This document shows, piece after piece, positions 1 through 9,174 of a stretch of 64,000 nucleotides of DNA. The stretch is from Montifringilla adamsi. Lineage: Eukaryota; Chordata; Aves; Passeriformes; Passeridae. Under the pieces are notes generated by a model that saw only the letters and a list, made by a program, of their open reading frames with translations, had not been told where the DNA came from and ran no database searches. Position numbers and translations under genes: made by a program. Where the stretch lies: the NCBI GenBank assembly GCA_017590115.1, contig JAGGNK010003335.1, positions 14,590,779 to 14,654,778 on the forward strand, written 5' to 3'. How positions within the stretch are numbered: position 1 is the first letter of the stretch; the number at the start of each line of letters is the position of its first letter.

Positions 1-361
1 AGCTTTGCCCCTGGAATTCCCAGGGCAGGGCTCAGCAGCATGGAGCTGGCACTGGATGGTGCTGTGGCCCAGCACAGGTGAGCTCACCTGGCTGCCAGAC
101 AAATCCTGCTGCTCCTGGAACCACCAGGGGAGCCACAGGGACAGCCAGGATCCTGCGTTACTCCTGGGTGCAAATTCTTTTCAAAAGCAGATTTTGCAAG
201 AGCATTTTGTGCCCAAGGAAGCAGAATTTTGGGGGAGTGGCTCCTACCCAGTCTCTGAGTTTTTAAGCACCCTGAGAGTGACCTGTGCATGTTACCAGTC
301 TGAGCCACTGGAAAAGGTAAGTTTAGGTTAAAAATCAAGTTTTAAAAAATAAACCAATTTT

Positions 362-485
362 CAGATCACAGAATGTTCTGAGTTGGAAGGGACCCACAAG
401 GATCATCAACTCTTAAGCCCATACAGGGACTGAACCCACAAACCTGGTGTTCTCAGCACCCTGCTCTGATCAGCTGAACCAATCT
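362..485 (-). mobile_element. tRNA-derived SINE with CR1-like tail (TguSINE1-like)
   Basis: Read on the minus strand, the upper end (about 485 to 425) resembles a tRNA-Ile gene: an A-box-like stretch (GGTTCAGCTGATCAGAGC), an anticodon-loop-like part and a B-box-like GTGGGTTCAGTCCC. It is followed by a CR1-type 3' tail (GATGATCCTTGTGGGTCCC, then TTCCAACTCAGAA) down to about 362. A tRNA-Ile head joined to a CR1 tail is the known build of TguSINE1 in zebra finch. The A and B boxes carry substitutions, so the copy is old. A plain CR1 tail is the alternative, but it would not explain the tRNA-like half. Confidence 0.72.
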
Positions 486-2739
486 GACACTTTTTAGGGG
501 CTTTTGGGCCCCTGATGCTTTTCCATTGTTTAAGAGGGAAACAGCTGTTGTTTGGTACTCTGGAGTAAAGGAACACTTAAGTAGAAGTTCAGATTTTGAA
601 GTGTTTTCCAGATTTTACTTCTGATTTTGGAAGGAATCTTTAAGAGAAATGTGGCTTATTCCAGGATTTGAGAAAATCACAGCTGTGACCAACCCAGCCT
701 CATTTTCCCACTTTTCCATCAATGTTGTTTGATTAATAAGAGTCAGTTTAGTGCTGAGCAACTCAGGAATAAATCAAGCTGTAGAAGAGGGACACCAGAT
801 GTAATAAAAGCAGCTCCTGGAACAAGGAGATGCAAAGATCTGCTTGGTGTGGAGGTGGGGAAGGACTAGCACGTGAAATGTGTGTATTTTCTCTGCCACA
901 GAAGTATATTTTCTTCTCCTGATAAATGTATCCAAGGCAATATAAACAATTTCAAAGAGCTGAAAGTATGCAGTGAAATGTTGCTGTGGATCACACACAT
1001 CAAAGCAGAGCTGAGGCCCAGAAGAGGCTTTCTGTGCAAAGAAAACTGGCTTTTCTTGTATTTCAAGGAAAGAAATCCTTCTCTGCTTCTCTCTCTGTCC
1101 CTGCACACTTGTCTTGGATCAACATTTTCAGTGGGGCACTTACTAAACACTGCACTGGCATAAGAAAAATTCACTCAAATATTGGTTTCTCCTGTGTGCC
1201 TTGGAGACTATTCCAGATCTAATCCCGCTTTGGCTGGCTCCTGGGGTGGTTTCTCCCCTGCTCCAGGCAGGTGCTGCTCCACCTGAGCCCTCTCCAGGGT
1301 GAGCTGCAGGGCAAGGGAGAGCAGGAAAGGCTTCAGAGGGTGACACAGAGAGGAGGGGACTTGGGGACACCAAAAGGTCAACTGCAAAGCAGATGTGCCC
1401 TGAGAGAAAGAAAAGAGCAGTGTTTGAATTGAATGTTCCCTTTGACAGAGCTTGGGGAAGCAGAGCTGAGGGAATGCTCTGGAACAGCAGGATTTCTCTG
1501 GGTGGGAAGCCACAGGCTGTGAGGAAATCCCAATTAGATTCCCTGGAGGATAAGCTCCATTTGGAGCTGTGTTATCTGATGTGTCAGCAAGGACAAGCAC
1601 ACAGATATTATCAAGTAATAATTCCTTTACAACCCAGCCCATGAACTGTGTAGATAAAGGGGTGGCTTTGGGGTTTGCTCAGAAAAGTCCAGAAGAGTTG
1701 CAATGATTCCTGACTTCAGGGCTGTCAGTTATTCACTTCATTAGAACTTTATATACTTCTGTATAAGAAATCCATAGAAAGAGGAGCTTTAATTCTGATT
1801 TTTGACCAGAAGACTGCAGATAAAGCTGAATTTTATCTTCCTTTTTAGCAACCTTTGAACTATTGTCTATATTAGACTAAAACCATTGGAGTTCAAAATA
1901 TTCCACAGTGGCTTTTAATCCAAGGATGATACTTCAAAGGCATCTGAGCAGTTTTGTGGGAGCCAAATTGAGAGCAGCCAAAATTAGTCTTCCTGTGCCT
2001 CTTCAGGGTACACAAATCCTAACTGGCTTAACAAAATTCAAGTCTTCTGTTTTAGTTGTAAAAAATCAAGGTAGCTTTCCATTCCTGCTGTCCATCCCCA
2101 TCCCATTTAACTGGATATCAGTGAATTTAACCACTGATAACATTTACTACAGGAGAACTCATTAAAGGGAAGAATCCTGGAGAAAGGAGGAAATTAAATT
2201 CCCAAGAAGTTGTGGTACCAGGTACATTTTCCCCAGGTTTAGTTTTCTGTCTGTGTAATTCCCAGCCCAGACCCCAGCAGTCCCCTGAGGTTCCACCTGG
2301 ACCTCAGGAACACCAGAGGGATCCAAGCCCTTCCTACAGAGGCTCTGCCAGCCCATGCAGCCTGGATGAATCCTTTGGTTGTCTTGTTTTTCTGGAAATT
2401 TCTTTTCTGGAGGCCCAGACACACTGAAGGTTCTCCTGATGGAGTGTTGTCACACAAAATAATTGAATTTTCTTTTAGTGAGTCCCCAAAATATGGGAAT
2501 CTGGGGGGATCTGTGCCTTCCTGCCCTGCAGGTGTTCCTGCCTCTGAATGTCTGTGAGCTCCAGATTTTCCTGGTTTTGTCAGGCAGGTCCACGTCCCCT
2601 CTGGAGCAGGGACAGGCTCTGGGCTGTGCCACCTCTGGAGCTTGGCAGGTGCATTCCCGTGCAGTCTTTGAGCTCTGCCCAAGCTGTGTAATAGTTCAAC
2701 CCCACTCTGGTGATGAATTCTCTGCTCTTTAGGGCTGGA
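486..2739. other. Intergenic, no gene recognised
   Basis: The short open frames here have no recognisable domain, splice structure or conserved look. The only structure I noticed is a hairpin at 2284-2308 (8-bp arms CCTGAGGT/ACCTCAGG, 9-nt loop). Confidence 0.6.
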
Positions 2740-3180
2740 GAGCAGCAACACCTCGGCCCAGACTAAACGGGCACTTAACGAGGCCTAGTGTAACAGGGCT
2801 CCCCTGGAATTACCCAGCACATTAAGGCCAAATGAGCTCATCCTGAATTCATTAGCAATGATTACTCTGGGTGCCAGAGGAATTAATAATCATTAGCATT
2901 TCCTAAGGAGGGCTGCCAGGTCTGGCTGCTTGGGGCTCCACAGGCTTCCCCAGCCAGTTGCATTCGAGGGAGTCATTAACTGCAGCTCTGTGGGCACTGC
3001 ACAGTTCCCTCTGATATTTTCAATCCCCACTCCCAGTTCAGTTGCAATCCAGCTCTAAAAGCACTTCAAAGCTCGGCACTGCCTGGCTCAGTCGCTGCTG
3101 GAATTACCTCCCTTATCCTCGTTTTGTCTCCGAGTGAATCTCCCTGGCTTTCTGCAACTCTTCTGAAAGGTTAATAAACC
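2740..3180. promoter_or_regulatory. Candidate conserved non-coding element (homeodomain-site rich)
   Basis: Several ATTA/TAAT cores are packed at about 2848-2900 (CATTAGCAATGATTA, then AATTAATAATCATTAGCAT), with further TAAT-like cores at 2976 and 3168. The sequence is not repeat-like and has no convincing coding frame. Such clusters are typical of vertebrate developmental enhancers. This is inference only; conservation cannot be seen from one sequence. Confidence 0.3.
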
Positions 3181-3339
3181 TGGGAGGCTGTTGGAGCCAC
3201 CCAAGGGCAAGGGGACTCCACACACAAAAGGAATGCAAAAACGCTGTGTTATTATTTTGTGCAAGCAAATTCTCAAAGTAAAGATATCCAAGGCTTTGAT
3301 TTGGCTCCTTAAAGCTCCCTCTGTTCCCAGCAGCATTTG

Positions 3340-4300
3340 AAGACTCGGCTGTTTTGCATATCAGAGGCAGCTGACTTGGAGGCACAGGGAATTCACTGCT
3401 CACTTTGGATGACCTTTTCCTTTGGGGATGAGCTTCCACAAGAGTTTTACTTCTCTGACAACTTACTCCTGTTCGCTGTCTCCAAATACCGCACACTTTG
3501 AATTTACACCATCCTGGTACATCAAATACAGCAGTGAGCTCTTCTGCATAGCTGCTCCTTGTAACCAGCAGAATCAAATCATGGCATTATGGAATCTCCT
3601 GTCCATGTCTGTGTGGAGCTGTCAGCGTTTTTTTTGTATCTCATCATGGGCCAGCTATCAATATAATCTGATCTTTATGGACAGGGAACATAAAAGCTCA
3701 AGTACCATTCATATAATCTGATTATCTCCTTCCTTCTACCCAGGACTGGGCTGCTTTCCTTATCCAGTTTGATCTCTGTCCCAAGGTCCCTGTAGTGTTA
3801 CTCTGCCAGTGGAATTGTCCCCTGCAAGTTTAATGTGAGCAGGAGAGTTTATGGCTTGAGTTCATGGACCTCCTCCCCAAGGTTGTGCAGGTCCCTGTGG
3901 AGCAGAGCAGTGAGCACTGAGGCTTCCATGGCTGTGCCACCCTGCCCTGCTCCCTGTGCCAGTGCTGCTTTGCTCTCTACAGCTGGGGCCTCAGCACTGG
4001 GGTCCAGATGGGAAAGGAAGTTTCCTTTCGTTGGGTTTGGCAATTTTGGGATTAAGCTGAAGGAGTTTTAATTAAAAAAGTGTCAAATATGTTTTCAGGA
4101 TAGTCAGAGTCATTGTACAGCCACTTTTATATCAAAAGTGCAAAGGTGGTGACATGAGTTTCCCCAGGTCCTTCTCTGCAGAGCTGAGAACTGGTGCATA
4201 GTCCGTTTTTATTTTACTTTTATTCCATCCTGAATGCAAAACCAGTGAAATCTTAAAAGCAAAAATACATCATTTTGTTAAAGTCTGCACTAAAGGAAAG
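3340..4300. other. Intergenic upstream of FABP6, nothing recognised
   Basis: No coding exon, repeat or RNA gene is apparent in this stretch, which leads into the FABP6 promoter. Confidence 0.5.
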
Positions 4301-4308
4301 CTGAGCCT

Positions 4309-4478
4309 TTGGCCTTGATTCCTGCTGATCTCCAGGTTATTGGCAAGGATGCACAATTGCCTGATAACCTTGATTGTCACACAGGTCGATGGCATTGCTG
4401 TGACTCAGGGGCCATAAAGCTCCATTCCCGAGGGGTGTGGGCCAGGTGGGCTGAGAGCTGGGGCTGGTCTATAAAGGC
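4309..4478 (+). promoter_or_regulatory. FABP6: FABP6 proximal promoter: TATA box, NR5A-type and CDX-type sites
   Basis: A TATA box (TCTATAAAGG, 4469-4478) lies about 80 bp before the FABP6 start codon. Upstream, the minus strand carries TCAAGGCCA (4318-4310), a full match to the NR5A (LRH-1/SF-1) site, and a weaker TCAAGGTTA about 50 bp downstream. CCATAAA at 4412-4418 matches a CDX homeobox site. LRH-1 and CDX2 fit an ileal bile-acid gene. The sites are visible; their use is inferred. I did not find a clear FXR inverted repeat. Confidence 0.55.
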
Positions 4479-4552
4479 AGGGCTCAGCCCCGCTGATCCA
4501 TCCTGCTCTGGCCAGCTGCTGTTCTGCTTCCCAGGCTCATCCCAGGGGAACA

Positions 4553-6350
4553 ATGGCATTCTCAGGCAAATACGAGTTCGAGGGTGATGAGAACTACGAT
4601 GCCTTTGTGCAGAAGATTGGTGAGTCTGGCTGGGGTCAGGCACGGGGCATGGATTGGAGAAAATACTGGGGAAAGGCTGGGAGAGCTGAGATTGTTCAGC
4701 CTGGAGAGGAGAAACTTCGGGGTGACCCAGCTGTGGCCTCCCAGTGCCTGAAGGGGCTACAGGAAGGAGGGAGAGAGACTTTATAGGAATGGAGGGACAG
4801 GACAAGGGGGAATGGATTCAAATTTGCAGGGTGTAGGTTTAGATGGGACATTAGGAAGAAATTCTTCCCTGGGAGGGCGGGCAGGCCCTGGCACAGGGTG
4901 CCCAGAGCAGCTGGGGCTGCCCCTGGATCCCTGGAAGTGCCCAGGACAGGATGGACAGGGCTGGGAGCACCTGGGACAGTGGAAGGTGTCCCTGCCATGG
5001 CAGGGGGTTGGATGATCTTTAAGCTCCCTCCCAACCCAAACTGTCCAAAGATTCCATGTGCCTCTAATTAAAGAGCAAGAGCAAATATACAAATAAGTAT
5101 GTGCAGTTAAATAGCAAAGGCCCAAGGTCCCACAGATGAAACTCCAAGCATTGCTTGTGTAGGTTAAGAAGAAGGGGATATTTTATGTACTTTGATTTTT
5201 CCTATGTATTGTTTCTTAAGGAAAAGAATGCAAGATTTGTTTTAGCACACGTATTAATGTACCAATATCTTTCTTTACATCAGTAATTTCAACTCAGAGC
5301 TTTGATATTGTAAAAAAATTGAAAATAAGAAATGAACAACATATCAGATGCTCTGAGGACAAACACACCACTACCATCCTTCAGTTAAATTCAGCTTAGA
5401 TTTGATAAACTCTGTGTTTTTGTTGTTTAAGGTCTCCCCAGTGACAAGATTGAAATGGGAAGGAACTGCAAGATTGTGACCGAGGTGGTGCAGAATGGGA
5501 ATGACTTCACGTGGACACAGCACTTCCCGGGAGGCCGCACCACCACCAACACCTTCACCGTGGGCAAGGAGGCAGACATGGAGACCATGGGAGGGAAGAA
5601 GTTCAAGGTAAATTCATGGAGCTCTTCAGGTCCCCAGCCTCAGGTGGATTTGGATTTAGGGTGAAAAGCAAACCTGAGTCAGGCCTAGTGAAGGTGTCCC
5701 TGTCCATGGCAGGGGTGGAACATGAGGGGCTCTAAGGCCCTTTCCAACCCAGACCATCCTGGGGTTCCCTGAGTCCATCATCACTGATTCCTGGGCTGCT
5801 GCCAGGACCATTTTCAGAGCTGTTAATGAGTGATGTGCAGATCTGGAACCTGCAGGAATTGGAAAATGAATAAGTGTCTGTTTAACCTGAGAACATTCAA
5901 GAACTAAAGCCCACGGATTTCAGCCCTGTGCAACACACAACCTCTGTCTCATAAACTTCCAGCACCAGGTGTGCAGGTGTTTACAGAATCTGGCAACAGA
6001 AATTCCAGCAAGCCCAGCAACATGAACCCTTTCTCTCTCACAGGCAACTGTCAAAATGGAAGATGGGAAACTTGTAGCTGATTTCCCCAACTACCGCCAC
6101 ACTGCAGAGATCTGTGGGGGGAAGCTGGTAGAGGTGAGTGCTCAAAGATCCAGGATAGTTCATAAAAAACAAAGAAATTTAGGAAAAAATCTTAAGCAAA
6201 GGAGAGGCCCTGAGCCAACCCCAGGGCTGTTCCCCTGGGACTCTGGGGCTCTGATTACACTGCTCAACCAAAGTTTTGGGTTGTTCTTTGTTCCAGATTT
6301 CTACTTCTTCTGGTGTAGTCTACAAAAGGACCAGCAAGAAGATTGCCTAA
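4553..6350 (+). CDS. FABP6: FABP6, ileal bile-acid-binding protein (gastrotropin), 4 exons
   Basis: Coding exons are 4553-4619, 5432-5607, 6044-6133 and 6297-6350, all with GT/AG borders; they sum to 387 nt, or 128 aa plus TAA, the usual family length. The four-exon layout (short, 176, 90, 54 nt) is the classic FABP gene plan. The protein starts [18 protein letters not shown] and shows the FABP6-type stretches [38 protein letters not shown] and [19 protein letters not shown], ending KRTSKKIA. Family knowledge: a cytosolic ten-stranded beta-barrel that carries bile acids across ileal enterocytes between ASBT (SLC10A2) and OST-alpha/beta. The start is the first ATG after the TATA box, in good context (AACAATGG). 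Intron 1 holds a CR1 copy. Other FABPs (FABP1, FABP2, FABP10) fit the sequence less well. Confidence 0.95.
4655..5062 (+). mobile_element. CR1 LINE 3' fragment
   Basis: This lies in FABP6 intron 1 in sense orientation. It reads through typical CR1 phrases (TTGTTCAGCCTGGAGA, then GGTGCCCAGAGCAGCT, then GGATGATCTTTAAGCTCCCT) and ends in CCAACCCAAACTG, the usual 3' terminus. Confidence 0.85.
5680..5775 (+). mobile_element. CR1 LINE 3' terminal remnant
   Basis: A short sense-orientation remnant in FABP6 intron 2: GGTGTCCCTGTCCATGGCAG followed by CTAAGGCCCTTTCCAACCCA, the last part of a CR1 3'UTR. Confidence 0.7.
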
Positions 6351-6390
6351 GGCAGCAAGGCCAGTCTCTTCCACTGCATTGAAAGCCAAC

Positions 6391-6396
6391 AATAAA
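6391..6396 (+). promoter_or_regulatory. FABP6: FABP6 polyadenylation signal
   Basis: AATAAA lies 41 nt past the FABP6 stop codon, giving a short 3'UTR typical of the family. Confidence 0.8.
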
Positions 6397-6479
6397 ATAA
6401 ATGAAATACAGTTCTGTCTTCATCTCTTTCTTGACTTTACAAACGTCATCATGTTAATGCTGACCCCATGCCTATATAT

Positions 6480-6545
6480 CTGATGAGGTGGAACCAGATG
6501 AGATTTAAGGTCCCTCCCAACCCAAACCTTTCTGTGACTGATTCT
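6480..6545 (+). mobile_element. CR1 LINE 3' terminal remnant
   Basis: A short remnant (GATTTAAGGTCCCTCCCAAC, then CCAAACC) just beyond the FABP6 3' end, in sense orientation. Confidence 0.6.
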
Positions 6546-6858
6546 CTCCTCTGAGGGACAGCAATGGTGCTCAGAGCACCACTTTGTGCCCTGAGAGGAG
6601 CCCTGAGCCTTAAAAACAAGACCTTTTAATCACTTCCTGTGCAGACCAGATGCCTTTGGTGTTAGAGCTGCCTTGATGGGGCTGGGAGGGACTTTTACAA
6701 CTCCAGCTGACAAATTCCTGACTCTTTTTGACTGGCAAAGCCCAATTCCATTAACAAGGAGCATGCTGGGCTGTGGGGGAGGAGGCCCAGTGACACAATC
6801 TCCAGCATCAGTGGCACTTCCCAGCTCAGCTTTAGGAAATGACTGTTGGTTTCCATGC

Positions 6859-6864
6859 TTTATT
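6859..6864 (-). promoter_or_regulatory. C1QTNF2: C1QTNF2 polyadenylation signal (candidate)
   Basis: TTTATT on the plus strand is AATAAA on the minus strand, about 290 nt past the C1QTNF2 stop. It is the nearest canonical signal I noticed, so the gene would end about 470 bp from the FABP6 poly(A) signal. Confidence 0.55.
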
Positions 6865-7155
6865 ATAACAATGCAATAACCAAAGCATTCTGCACCAGTA
6901 TTTGAGTTACATGTCCATGGCATGTTGGAATAATCATGGAATACATAATGGGTGGCTTTGGGATGGAGACATTCACGAGGCTGCTGAAAGCCTGGTACCC
7001 TGTGGAAAAGTCTAAATAGCCCATACAGGGTGCAGTCAGCTGATAATCCCATAGGCAAATGTGGAATCATCTGATAATCCCAGGCATGTCCCACGTAAGG
7101 CCACACTTTGTTGGACTGAGCCCCATTTCCTAATTTTTCCCCATAGTTCCTCCTC

Positions 7156-9166
7156 CTACACTTCATTGAGATAATCTTGGTCGGGATAAATCAAGAATCC
7201 AGTAAATAAGCTGTCTGTCCAGTAGGGATCATAAAAGAGCCCATTTTGCTCCGAGTAAAAGATTTGCAGCCACACCTCATCCTCCTGCTTCAGCGCCAGG
7301 ATGGTGGATCCAGAGGCCACGTCGTGGTTCCCAGTGTTGGCATCAAAAGTCTTGATCCGGTACTGGCCGTTGTGCACCAGGCCGATGGCCAGGTGCTTGT
7401 TGGCCAAAGTGATGTCGTAGGTGAAGTAGTAAATCCCTGGGATGCTGCAGATGAACTTCCCACTGGAAGCATTGTAATGTCCTCCCTCGTTCATCAGGAT
7501 CCTGTCGAACTTGATGGGCAGCCTCTCCCTGGGGTAGCTGGTGGACACGGCCACCGAGAAGGCAGACCTGGCCTTGCTGGCACTGCAGCTGCAGGGTCCC
7601 GGCAGCCCGGGCTCCCCCTTGCTCCCTTTGGGCCCTTTCTTCCCCGGGGCCCCGTTTTTCCCGGGATTGCCCTTTAAACCCTTGGGCCCCCGGGGCCCTC
7701 CCTTGCCAATGGCTCCAGCTTTCCCCTTCGGGCCTGGCTTGCCAGGGTTTCCTGTTCTGCCCTGGGGACCTGGAAGAGAAATGATCTTATCAGTTCTTAT
7801 CACTCTTGAGGGAAAGAGCTGATACGGAGGGTGGAAAGGGGTTAGAGCATTGCAGCAGGGATTTCATTTAGCAGGAAGCCATTGCTGGTGTGGGAATCCC
7901 AAAGAAATCCCACCGGGGGCTGGACTGACTGACCAGCCAGGGTAGGCAGGGAGCTGGTGTGGTAACAGTGGGATTCTCTCCTTTTTAAGGACCAAAAGGG
8001 TGATTCCATTATCTGGCTCACTTGAGAAAAAGAATGAATTACAGAACAAGCTTTAAATGCTTGGGTTTTATAGAGTGGGGCAGGTTTGTGAAGCTTTCAG
8101 AGCCTCAGTTTGAGCAGGTGAATACTTTTGATCTCATGTCTTTCCTTTTTCTTTGCTTTTTTTTTTTTACATTTAGCATGTGACTGTACAAAAACAAGGT
8201 AAAAGTAAGCCTAGATGTGGTAAAAAAGCCCAGCCCAGCCCAGCTGGGGGATGAACCAGCAAACACGGGGGGGCAGGGGCTGCCTTGAGATGGGAAGGCA
8301 GTTGGGCTGGCAGTGATTCTGGCTGGTGGTATCTGATTTGAGCAAAACCGTGAGGATTTATGCAGTGCCTCTTGACGTGCTGCTAGCAAGAGCAGATCGA
8401 AATGCAGCTGTGGTGGAAATCTGCTCTCCAGATTCCCGGTTTGGGGAGGGAGGAGGGAGGCAGCCGCAGGCTGGGCTCGCTGGCGTTGCTGAGGCAGGAG
8501 TGCTCTCTAGTGTGGCAGAGGGAAATCTCTGCTGTGCACAGGGCTGCTCCTGCTGCCGGTGCCTCGGGCACAGCCCCGCCTCGGCTCTTTGCTCCGCGCT
8601 GGGTCCGGCACGGCCAGCGCCGGTCCCGTTACAGCGCTCGGGGCTGCCGGCGCTGCCTTTTCCCACGTGGCTCTGGTTTTCCTGGGAGCAGGAACCTGAG
8701 ACAGATCCCTGTCTGCTCTAGAGAGCCCAGAGCAGCGCAGGGCCAGCCTCACTGTGTCACAAAACGGAGCCAACACAAACTGCAGCTGTCAGGACACGGC
8801 GGGAGCCTGGAGCCCCTCGGACAAGCGGCATCGTTCGGAGGAGGCTCCCATCAGGTGGGGCTGTGGAGGGGCTGTTGCCCCACAGCTTCCACCCTTCATG
8901 GTCATGTCGAGCGCCTCTCTCTTACCTTCATCGCCGTGCTCGCCTTTGTCCCCGTCCTGGCCGTCCTTGCCGTCCTTGCCCGGGAAGCCCATCCTGCCCA
9001 CGGTGCCGGGAGTGCCGGGCACGCCGGGGGGCCCGGGGGGCCCGGGGGGCCCTGGCAGGCTGCAGGCCATCTGGGCACCCTCCTGCAGCTCCCGCTTGGC
9101 AAAGCCCCCCAGGATGTGGTTTGCCACGCAGGGCACGGTCCAGAGGAGCAGCGCAGCAGAGATCAT
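7156..9166 (-). CDS. C1QTNF2: C1QTNF2 (CTRP2), secreted collagen/C1q-domain protein
   Basis: Coding exons on the minus strand are 9166-8926 and 7769-7156, joined in phase 1 inside a Gly codon; total 855 nt, 284 aa (human about 285). Order: signal peptide (residues 1 to about 15, [15 protein letters not shown]), a short Cys-bearing N-terminal part, collagen Gly-X-Y repeats (about 39-138), a CSC junction (140-142) and a globular C1q/TNF-like domain (about 147-284). The C1q domain has the CTRP2-type [11 protein letters not shown] (with an N-glycosylation sequon), [20 protein letters not shown] and [17 protein letters not shown]. CTRPs form trimers and higher oligomers and act as circulating or local metabolic signals. 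A splice acceptor (CTCCCCACAG) lies 8 nt before the ATG, at 9175, so a non-coding first exon must lie further upstream; I could not place it. CTRP7 is the nearest alternative. Confidence 0.95.
8555..8660. promoter_or_regulatory. CpG-dense patch in C1QTNF2 intron
   Basis: A stretch rich in CG dinucleotides (CCTCGGCTC, CCGCGC, GGCACGGCCAGCGCCGG) sits in the intron between the two coding exons, amid DNA with few CpGs. It could be a small internal CpG island or alternative promoter, or only a local GC peak. Confidence 0.3.
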
Positions 9167-9174
9167 GGCACAGC

